A stretch of DNA of 5,064 nucleotides, from NCBI GenBank assembly GCA_937897245.1, contig CALCBO010000037.1, positions 1 to 5,064 on the forward strand. Direction: 5' to 3'. The position numbers were made by a program, and so were the translations under genes. Below, piece after piece: positions 1 through 4,809 of this stretch; positions within the stretch are counted from its first letter, which is position 1, and every line of letters begins with the position of its first letter. The stretch comes from an uncultured Caryophanales bacterium. GTDB taxonomy: Bacteria; Bacillota_I; Bacilli_A; RF39; UBA660. A model generated the notes under the pieces. The model was not told the DNA's origin and ran no database searches. It worked only from the letters and a program-made list of their open reading frames with translations.

Positions 1-2
1 AG

Positions 3-110
3 GAAGTATTCTTCGGTTGCTGTACCCCCGAGGAAACGGAACTCTCGCATAAACTCAACACGGCTGCGCTTATCTCGTATAAAGAAGGTCGCGCGGTAGA
101 AATTAAATAA
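3..110 (+). CDS. C-terminal end of an unrecognised protein (5' partial)
   Basis: The third forward frame is open from the window edge to a TAA stop and encodes the last 35 residues of a protein, beginning EVFFGCCTPEE and ending EGRAVEIK. I do not recognise the family and assign no function. The codons include CCC, CTC, TCG, GCG and CGC, which are rare or absent in the other genes here, and the first 100 bases are about 51% GC by hand count, against about 23% in the following 60 bases. The stop is followed directly by the purine-rich stretch AAGGAAG, as at a normal gene-to-gene junction. The tail could be a recently acquired gene, a conserved GC-richer gene, or part of a chimeric assembly. That it is coding at all rests on one open frame of 35 codons next to a window edge, so confidence is moderate. 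Confidence 0.45.
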   Translation, partial: EVFFGCCTPEETELSHKLNTAALISYKEGRAVEIK

Positions 111-128
111 AAGGAAGTATAAATTATG
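111..128 (+). promoter_or_regulatory. Ribosome binding site and ATG, out of frame with the downstream gene
   Basis: AAGGAAG at 111-117 lies eight bases before an ATG at 126-128, a good initiation site. Read from this ATG, the frame encodes only 17 residues (MRKVTILLM...) and stops at 177-179. The frame of the downstream nucleotidyltransferase overlaps it and is open from 107, reading YEKSNDTFDDLG just before the only conventional in-frame start, TTG at 155. One extra G after the ATG (ATGGAG instead of ATGAG) would join this site to that frame as MEKSNDTFDDLG. Either a base has been lost here, or unrelated sequences have been joined. Confidence 0.5.
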
Positions 129-154
129 AGAAAAGTAACGATACTTTTGATGAT

Positions 155-1264
155 TTGGGAACTATTAAATTTGAAGTAGCACGTCATGGTTTTTATATAC
201 CAATAGTAGATTTTACTGGAAAGAATTTATTTAGTGTAGAAGAATATGAGAGTTTAAGAGAACAAATAAAAGGTTTATCACATTATGGAGAAGATGGTTA
301 TACTTTTTCTAATAGTCTAGATATACCTAGTTTAGAGGTAGATGGTAGTAAATATCCAGCTATTAGTGAGATAACAGATGAATTAGATGAGTCAGCTAAG
401 TTAGTATCTTTAAAAAGAGAAAGAATTATGGAGATTTTAGGCGAAGTTTTTGCTAAATATAATTTAGAAGTAAAGAGTTCTATGGATGGTGATTTAACAC
501 CTGGAACAATTGAAGTAATAGATACTGGTTCTACTGGTAGAAATACTAATGAGATAGGTGAAGGTGATTTTGATTTACTATTTAGATTAGATTCTGATAT
601 TTTTGAAGATGAAGAGAAGTTTAGAGAATTTAAAAATGATATTATGAATGCCTTAGATAAATATGAAATAAAAGAGAAGAATTTTACTTCTAGAGATGAT
701 ATAAGATTTAAAGGAGTTAATTTAGGTGATGGAGTAGTTGTTGATATAGATATTACTTATGATAGAAAAACAGATAAAGTGTTATATACTACTGATGAAT
801 GTATTCGTGATAGATTAGCTACGTTAAAAGAATTAGATGAAGATAAGTACAAACAAGTATTAGCTAATATTATTTTAGCTAAAAGAGTATTAAAAGACGG
901 TGAAGTTTATAAATCTCGTAATAGTGCTATAGCACAGGGAGGTTTAGGAGGTGTTGGAGTAGAAAATTGGATACTACAACATGGCGGATCATTTATTGAA
1001 GCTGCTAGAAGTTTTGTTGAGGCAAGTGAAGGACGTAGTTTTGATGAATTTCGTGAAGTATATACAGTTTGGGATTTTGGAGAAAATCATACTTCAGAGA
1101 GAAAAGGACATTATCCTCATGATAATTTTATTGCGGATAATATGAGTATATCTGGATATGAAAAAATGAAAAAAGTTTTAGCTAGTTATTTACGTCAATA
1201 TGAAATGAGGGGAATGTTTGATAAAGAGTCTCAAGAAGAGACGATTGATAGACAATTAGTTTAA
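155..1264 (+). CDS. Nucleotidyltransferase resembling the archaeal class I CCA-adding enzyme (5' end disturbed)
   Basis: This is a Pol-beta-superfamily nucleotidyltransferase, likely cytoplasmic. Counting from the TTG at 155, residues 125-140 read GSTGRNT...GDFD, giving the G-S signature and the first two metal-binding aspartates (D138, D140). The third is probably D197 or D199 in VVVDIDITY. Past the catalytic core, the GGLGGVGVENWILQHGGSF segment (about 262-280) and the HDNFIADNMSISGYEKM segment (about 322-338) resemble the tRNA-binding and tail regions of archaeal CCA-adding enzymes (GGFSGYL..LL...GSF, then RNVAAxLS). Residues 1-100 form an extra acidic N-terminal region that the archaeal enzymes lack. 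Bacteria normally use the unrelated class II enzyme for CCA addition, so the substrate here is uncertain: tRNA 3' ends, another RNA, or a nucleotide signal. No effector gene follows to suggest an anti-phage cyclase. The TTG has no ribosome binding site and the frame is open upstream to 107, so the true N terminus probably lies further 5'. Confidence 0.75.
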   Translation: MGTIKFEVARHGFYIPIVDFTGKNLFSVEEYESLREQIKGLSHYGEDGYTFSNSLDIPSLEVDGSKYPAISEITDELDESAKLVSLKRERIMEILGEVFAKYNLEVKSSMDGDLTPGTIEVIDTGSTGRNTNEIGEGDFDLLFRLDSDIFEDEEKFREFKNDIMNALDKYEIKEKNFTSRDDIRFKGVNLGDGVVVDIDITYDRKTDKVLYTTDECIRDRLATLKELDEDKYKQVLANIILAKRVLKDGEVYKSRNSAIAQGGLGGVGVENWILQHGGSFIEAARSFVEASEGRSFDEFREVYTVWDFGENHTSERKGHYPHDNFIADNMSISGYEKMKKVLASYLRQYEMRGMFDKESQEETIDRQLV

Positions 1265-1273
1265 TGATATAAT
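1245..1273 (+). promoter_or_regulatory. Sigma-70/SigA-type promoter for the peptidase-MYG1 pair
   Basis: TTGATA at 1245-1250 and TATAAT at 1268-1273 are separated by 17 bases, giving five of six and six of six matches to the housekeeping consensus. The -35 lies inside the end of the nucleotidyltransferase gene. Transcription would begin near 1280, about 18 bases before the peptidase start. No operator is apparent. Confidence 0.7.
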
Positions 1274-1297
1274 ATACATGTTTTGTGAGGTGATTAG

Positions 1298-1981
1298 ATG
1301 AATTCGTTTTATATGATAGATTATTTAATATTAGGGGTAACTCTTCTTCTTACATTAGGAGCTCAAGGATATATTAATAGTTGGTATGGTAAAACAAAAA
1401 AGATTAAAGCAAAAAGAGGAATGAGTGGTAGTGAAGTAGCTAGAAAAATATTGGATGCTAATGGTTTAGAAAATGTTAAAGTAGTAGAGACTGCAGGAAT
1501 GTTAAGTGACCATTATGATCCAAAAGGAAAAGTAGTTAGATTATCATCAGATATTTATTTAAATGATTCTATAGCTTCAGTTAGTGTAGCTTCTCATGAA
1601 TGTGGACATGCTATTCAAGATAAGAATAATTATATATTTTTAAGAATTCGTAGTAGTATAGTACCTTTTGTTAATATAGCATCAGTATTTGGATATATTG
1701 CGATATTAATAGGTATTTTTCTCGGAGCATTAGGTTTTATTAAACTAGGTATTATATTAGAATGTGTTATTCTATTTTTTCAAGTAATTACTTTACCAGT
1801 AGAATTTAATGCATCAAGTAGAGCGTTAAAACAAATAAAAGAATTAAAAATAGTAGATGAAGACGAACATAAATATTGTAAAAAGATGCTTACAGCTGCT
1901 GCTTTAACATATGTAGCTTCGGTTGCTACTTCAGTGTTAGAGATATTAAGACTTGTTTTATTAGCTAGAAGAAATGATTAG
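1298..1981 (+). CDS. yugP: YugP-family membrane zinc metallopeptidase
   Basis: The 227-residue protein matches the neutral zinc metallopeptidase family of Bacillus YugP (Peptidase_2). An N-terminal membrane segment (about 7-25) is followed by the family block SGSEVARKILDANGL (43-57), then LSDHYDP (69-75), and the zinc motif HECGH at 100-104. Two histidines and the catalytic glutamate E101 are intact. E169 in LPVEFNASSRA is the likely third zinc ligand. Further hydrophobic segments lie near 120-147, 151-167 and 200-222, so the active site sits at the membrane. The substrate is unknown in this family. The length is normal and nothing looks broken. GAGGTG at 1287-1292 supports the ATG at 1298. 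The following gene starts 14 bases after the stop and is probably co-transcribed. Confidence 0.93.
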   Translation: MNSFYMIDYLILGVTLLLTLGAQGYINSWYGKTKKIKAKRGMSGSEVARKILDANGLENVKVVETAGMLSDHYDPKGKVVRLSSDIYLNDSIASVSVASHECGHAIQDKNNYIFLRIRSSIVPFVNIASVFGYIAILIGIFLGALGFIKLGIILECVILFFQVITLPVEFNASSRALKQIKELKIVDEDEHKYCKKMLTAAALTYVASVATSVLEILRLVLLARRND

Positions 1982-1995
1982 GAAGGATAATAATT

Positions 1996-2904
1996 ATGGT
2001 TAAGATAGTATATACAGAAAAAGAAGCAAATTGTATTACCCATAGTGGAACAATGCATGCAGATGAAGTATTCGCAACAGCTTTTTTAGAATTATATTTA
2101 GGAGAAGTATTAGTATATCGTACTACTAATGTTAAGATGGATGAAGTATCTAGTAATACTTTAGTATATGATATAGGTAGAGGTAAGTATGATCATCATC
2201 AACCAGATAGAGAAATAAGAGAAAATGGTATTCCTTATAGTTCAATAGGATTATTATGGAAAAGTTTTGGTAAGACCTTTTTAGAACAAGCAGGATATAA
2301 ATATGTAGATGAAATGTTTGAAGCTATAGATAAAGATTTAATAGAAGGAATAGATGGTGATGATAATGGAGTTTTTCCAAAGATTGAAGCTAGTTATAAA
2401 GTAAAGACTTTACCTGGTATTATTAAAATATTTAATCCTAGTTTTGCGTCCACTGAAGATGAATCAAGTCAATTTATAAAAGCAGTAGAGATAGCTAAAA
2501 GTATTTTAAAAGAAGAAATACTTTATATAAATGGAAAAGTAGAAGCAGACAAATTAGTAAAAGAAATATTAGATAAAGTAAATGATGAAGATAAGTATTT
2601 AATATTAGATGAGTATTTACCATATGAAGAGACATTATTAAATTCAGATAAAAATAATTTATTATTTGTAGCTTTTCCTTCTAATAGAGGGGGATTTGCT
2701 ATTAAGACAATACCTAAGTCATTAGAAGATAGAAGTGCTAGATGTTTATTTCCAATAGAATGGGCTGGTTTAGAAGGAAAAGAGTTAGAAGAAGTGGCAG
2801 ATATTAAGGGATTGAGATTTTGTCATGTAGGTAGATTTATAGTTAGTTGTAGTGATTTAGAGACAGTTAGACTAGTTTTACATAAATTGTGTCAAGATGT
2901 GTAA
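1996..2904 (+). CDS. MYG1-family protein (UPF0160, DHH-type phosphohydrolase fold)
   Basis: The 302-residue protein has the features of the MYG1/UPF0160 family, whose members carry a DHH-superfamily metal-dependent fold; the eukaryotic MYG1 protein is described as a 3'-5' RNA exonuclease. Visible motifs are THSGTMHADEVFATA (15-29, with H16, H21 and D23 as likely metal ligands), VYDIGRGKYDHHQPD (57-71, with D59 and the DHH triad at 66-68), an acidic IDGDDNG stretch (119-125), and the C-terminal WAGLEGKEL and FCHVGRFI blocks (about 256-282). All the expected catalytic positions seem present and the length is typical, so it is probably a functional nuclease or phosphohydrolase; the bacterial substrate is not established. 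GGAAGG at 1981-1986, overlapping the end of the upstream stop codon, lies nine bases before the ATG. The position after the YugP-type gene suggests one transcript. Confidence 0.92.
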   Translation: MVKIVYTEKEANCITHSGTMHADEVFATAFLELYLGEVLVYRTTNVKMDEVSSNTLVYDIGRGKYDHHQPDREIRENGIPYSSIGLLWKSFGKTFLEQAGYKYVDEMFEAIDKDLIEGIDGDDNGVFPKIEASYKVKTLPGIIKIFNPSFASTEDESSQFIKAVEIAKSILKEEILYINGKVEADKLVKEILDKVNDEDKYLILDEYLPYEETLLNSDKNNLLFVAFPSNRGGFAIKTIPKSLEDRSARCLFPIEWAGLEGKELEEVADIKGLRFCHVGRFIVSCSDLETVRLVLHKLCQDV

Positions 2905-2930
2905 ATATTATTTAATTTTAGAAACAATTA

Positions 2931-2959
2931 TTGAAAAAAAATATATATAATACTATTAT
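2931..2959 (+). promoter_or_regulatory. Promoter for the membrane protein-yceD-rpmF unit
   Basis: The 71-base gap after the MYG1-family gene has TTGAAA at 2931-2936 and TATTAT at 2954-2959 with a 17-base spacer. This pair would start transcription near 2966, leaving an untranslated leader of only about ten bases. A perfect TATAAT at 2946-2951 offers an alternative -10 with a longer leader but no good -35. The region is almost pure A/T, so chance matches are likely and the exact start is uncertain. Confidence 0.5.
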
Positions 2960-2965
2960 ATTTAT

Positions 2966-2978
2966 GAGGTGTTTTATG
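2966..2978 (+). promoter_or_regulatory. Ribosome binding site that sets the membrane protein start
   Basis: GAGGTG at 2966-2971 lies four bases before the ATG at 2976. This favours 2976 over the in-frame TTG at 2931, which overlaps the -35 box and has no ribosome binding site, and over the ATG at 2964, which overlaps this site. Confidence 0.7.
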
Positions 2979-3542
2979 TATACATATAATAGAAAAAAAC
3001 AACTTATTAAAAGTTTTACTTATATATTTTTTATATTGTTATTGGCAGTTGTTTCAACTTATTTGATTTATAATAAGTTTCAGGATAATCGTAGTATAGA
3101 TTTTAATTCTGAATCTTTAGATGTTACTTATCATGAATTAAGTGGAGATAAATTAACTTTAAAGAAAGTTACTCCTGTTACTGATTCTGTGGGATTATCA
3201 TCAAAGGCTTATTTAATATCAATTAAGAATAATTTAACTGAAGAAGTCGATTATAAGATTAAGATATTAGATGATTTAGAGACTATTGCAGAGGATTTTT
3301 GTGAAGATAAACAGATTCCTAAAGAAGATATTAGAATATCAGTAAAAAGAAATAGAGGTAATAATAAGATTTGTTATTTATCTGAGGTAGAAAATGGTGT
3401 TTTATTAGCTTTAGAGACAGATGATATTGCGATTAGATTATGGATTAAGCAAGATAGTACATTACCTATGGGTAGTAGTCTACATTATCATGGATTAATG
3501 CAAATTGTAGAAGAAGATACTAGTATTGCGATTAATAAGTAG
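2976..3542 (+). CDS. Single-pass membrane-anchored protein of unknown function
   Basis: I do not recognise this 188-residue protein. A basic start (MYTYNRKKQLIKS) leads into one hydrophobic helix (about 13-33), so it is predicted to be anchored by its N terminus with about 155 residues outside the cell. The outer part is polar and probably beta-rich, with two cysteines (C109 and C133) that could form a disulfide, a C-terminal LWIKQD segment and an HYHGLMQIVEE ending that looks like a family signature. There is no lipobox, sortase signal or catalytic motif I can name. The stop is followed eight bases later by yceD, whose ribosome binding site AGGGG overlaps the stop codon, so the two are surely co-transcribed. 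That link to ribosomal-protein genes may be only operon hitch-hiking. Confidence 0.8.
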   Translation: MYTYNRKKQLIKSFTYIFFILLLAVVSTYLIYNKFQDNRSIDFNSESLDVTYHELSGDKLTLKKVTPVTDSVGLSSKAYLISIKNNLTEEVDYKIKILDDLETIAEDFCEDKQIPKEDIRISVKRNRGNNKICYLSEVENGVLLALETDDIAIRLWIKQDSTLPMGSSLHYHGLMQIVEEDTSIAINK

Positions 3543-3550
3543 GGGATAAG

Positions 3551-4027
3551 ATGGATATAGATTTAAGTAGTTTACATAGTGGTGTAGTAGATAAAGTTAG
3601 TATTACTGGAAATTATAAGTTAGATGAAGAATATTATAAAAATACTGATATTGTATCTTTAAGTGATATAGAAGTAGTTGGAAATGTTTTTCTAAAAGAT
3701 GATGATGATGGCTTAAAAGACTATGTTAAATGTCAGATAAAAGGTGTAATGATAATTCCTGATGTAATAAGTTTAGAAGAAGTAGAATATCCTTTTACTA
3801 TTGATTATGATGATTTTATCTTAGAAAATGATATAAAATGTGAAAATTTACTTGATATTTTAGCCTTTTTATGGGAGAATATTGTACTAGAGGTCCCCTT
3901 ACACTTTACTAAGGTTCGAGATCTCAGTAAATTTCATGGGGATGGATGGAGTTTAATTAGTGAAGATGAACTAATCAATCATGATAATCCATTTAGTGAT
4001 TTATTAAAAGATTTTGAAAAGGAGTGA
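3551..4027 (+). CDS. yceD: YceD family protein (DUF177), partner gene of rpmF
   Basis: The 158-residue protein matches the YceD/DUF177 family in layout: an N-terminal beta-rich part with VVGNVFLKDDDDGLKDYVKC, a central YPFTIDYDDFI strand region, a C-terminal LENIVLEVPLHF-type helix and strand, then GDGWSLISEDE and a final NPFSDLLKDF. It also sits directly before the L32 gene, as in most bacteria. The family has been linked to 23S rRNA accumulation and ribosome assembly; the exact role here is inference. It is acidic and cytoplasmic, with no catalytic motif. Bases 3892-3945 use GTC, CCC, CGA and CTC codons that are scarce elsewhere here, and they contain a stem-loop. The TGA stop at 4025-4027 overlaps the rpmF translation signal, suggesting translational coupling. 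Confidence 0.9.
   Translation: MDIDLSSLHSGVVDKVSITGNYKLDEEYYKNTDIVSLSDIEVVGNVFLKDDDDGLKDYVKCQIKGVMIIPDVISLEEVEYPFTIDYDDFILENDIKCENLLDILAFLWENIVLEVPLHFTKVRDLSKFHGDGWSLISEDELINHDNPFSDLLKDFEKE
3893..3943 (+). other. Stem-loop with T-loop-like apex inside yceD
   Basis: The transcript can fold with GTCCCC (3893-3898) against GGGGAT (3938-3943) as an outer stem, a six-by-six internal loop, then TTTACT (3905-3910) against AGTAAA (3926-3931). After one A-C mismatch come three more pairs (3912-3914 with 3922-3924), one a G-U. The apex is the seven-base loop TTCGAGA (3915-3921), which has the form of a tRNA T-loop. It lies 90 to 140 bases before rpmF in unusually GC-rich codons. It could be an RNA element or chance within a coding sequence. 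Confidence 0.35.
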
Positions 4028-4035
4028 TATAGATG
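4019..4035 (+). promoter_or_regulatory. Ribosome binding site that fixes the extended rpmF start
   Basis: AAGGAG at 4019-4024 lies eight bases before the ATG at 4033 and runs up against the yceD stop (4025-4027). No ATG, GTG or TTG exists in frame immediately before the conserved AVP sequence of L32 (the codon for that Ala is GCT at 4057). Translation must therefore begin at 4033 and include the N-terminal extension. Confidence 0.85.
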
Positions 4036-4242
4036 AAGTTAGACATTCAATTATTTGCTGTTCCTGATCATAGAGTTTCTAAAACTAGAAAAAGAATGAG
4101 AAGAAGTCATAATGCAATGGAATTACCTGGTGTAGTAAAATGTCCTAGTTGTGGAGAAATGATTAAACCTCATAGAGTATGTCCAAAATGTGGTACTTAT
4201 AAAGGAAAAGTAGAAGTAAGTCATGAAGAAGAAGCTGAATAA
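4033..4242 (+). CDS. rpmF: 50S ribosomal protein bL32 with an N-terminal Prp-type leader
   Basis: The 69-residue protein is bL32 of the large ribosomal subunit. Residues 9-26 ([18 protein letters not shown]) correspond to the canonical basic N terminus, and CPSC (37-40) with CPKC (50-53) forms the four-cysteine zinc ribbon, followed by GTYKGK and an acidic tail. Usual bL32 begins MAVP with the Met removed. Here eight extra residues, MKLDIQLF, come first. They resemble the bL27 leader of Firmicutes (consensus LxLQFFA), which the cysteine protease Prp cuts before the Ala; a cut between F8 and A9 would leave exactly AVP. That processing is inference, since no prp gene is in the window. The start is fixed by a strong ribosome binding site. 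The gene is last in its operon and ends at an intrinsic terminator. Confidence 0.96.
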   Translation: MKLDIQLFAVPDHRVSKTRKRMRRSHNAMELPGVVKCPSCGEMIKPHRVCPKCGTYKGKVEVSHEEEAE

Positions 4243-4266
4243 GCTTTTTTTTTGGCTTGTTTTTTT
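4225..4266 (+). terminator. Intrinsic terminator overlapping the rpmF stop codon
   Basis: AAGCT (4232-4236) can pair with AGCTT (4242-4246) around a five-base loop, and the hairpin runs into nine consecutive T residues (4245-4253). Purines upstream (4225-4231) can extend the stem by pairing with the T-run. A competing fold pairs 4238-4244 with 4255-4261 and is followed by a second T-rich tract. Either fold would end the yceD-rpmF transcript on the + strand. The stem is short and GC-poor, so efficiency is uncertain. Confidence 0.6.
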
Positions 4267-4285
4267 ATTTTAGTTTCTGTATAAT
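4257..4285 (+). promoter_or_regulatory. Promoter for the pseudopilin-like gene
   Basis: A perfect TATAAT at 4280-4285 has a weak -35 (TTGTTT, 4257-4262) 17 bases upstream. Transcription would begin near 4292, about 20 bases before the ATG. It directly follows the terminator, which argues that the next gene is an independent unit. Confidence 0.55.
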
Positions 4286-4311
4286 TAGATTAGATAATAG
4301 AGGTTGGTGGT

Positions 4312-4809
4312 ATGATGAAGAAAAAGAGAAAAAAGAAGAATCATATTAATCCTTCAATTATAGAATTATTATGTATTATTGGTATATTATTTGTCTTAAT
4401 CTTAGCTGGATTAAGAGGTATACAAGTACTAAGTACATCTTCTTTAAAGAATTCTATTTATCATCAAGAAGAATTAGTAATAGAAGCTAGTAAAAAGTAT
4501 GTCTCTACAATAGATAATTTAGATATTGGGAAAAGAAAAAAAGTTACTTTAAAAGAATTAGTATCTTTAGGATATTTAAAAAATGATATAAAAGATGAAG
4601 ATAAGAAGTCTTGTATGAATGATTCTTATGTTTCTATTTATAAAGATAGTAATAAGAATTATCAATATATACCATATTTATTCTGTGGTAATAATATTAA
4701 TTATAATGAAGCTAGTATTAATTCTTATTTTTTAAATGTAGTAAAGGAGAATAATAAATATAATATATCTATTGGTCGTATTTCTGAAATTAATACTGGA
4801 AAGATTTGA
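4312..4809 (+). CDS. Pseudopilin-like membrane protein with degenerate prepilin signal
   Basis: The 165-residue protein has a very basic start (MMKKKRKKKN), then NPSIIELLCIIGILFVLILAGL at about 13-34. Aligned with the prepilin signal GFTLIELL, it keeps the Glu (E18) and the hydrophobic helix, but the residue before the cut would be N rather than the required G and the first mature residue P rather than F. Cleavage by prepilin peptidase is therefore doubtful, and the protein may remain membrane-anchored. The rest resembles small pseudopilin-like proteins of gut Firmicutes: ASKKYVSTIDN (59-69), VTLKELVSLGYLK (78-90), and a Cys pair (C101 and C125) around YVSIYKDSNKNYQYIPYLF that probably forms a disulfide. 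No secretion ATPase or peptidase gene is nearby, so whether it belongs to a pilus, competence or surface system is unknown. AGAGG at 4299-4303 supports the first of two adjacent ATGs. Confidence 0.72.
   Translation: MMKKKRKKKNHINPSIIELLCIIGILFVLILAGLRGIQVLSTSSLKNSIYHQEELVIEASKKYVSTIDNLDIGKRKKVTLKELVSLGYLKNDIKDEDKKSCMNDSYVSIYKDSNKNYQYIPYLFCGNNINYNEASINSYFLNVVKENNKYNISIGRISEINTGKI

Noticed and set aside
126..179. Seventeen-residue peptide MRKVTILLM... as a separate small gene
   Set aside because: It overlaps the open frame of the nucleotidyltransferase, whose residues look like genuine protein; a lost base or chimeric joint explains the ATG better.
155..2904. Nucleotidyltransferase plus downstream genes as an anti-phage cyclic-nucleotide (CBASS-like) system
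   Set aside because: The downstream genes are a YugP peptidase and a MYG1 protein behind their own promoter; no known effector or CBASS accessory gene is present, and the nucleotidyltransferase resembles CCA enzymes more.
2931..2975. Upstream TTG start adding 15 residues to the membrane protein
   Set aside because: The TTG is the -35 box of a plausible promoter and has no ribosome binding site, while GAGGTG sits correctly before the ATG at 2976.
3918..3925. Perfect palindrome GAGATCTC as an operator
   Set aside because: It is a single eight-base palindrome inside yceD, not near a promoter, and its two-base loop cannot form by itself; it is part of the larger stem-loop.
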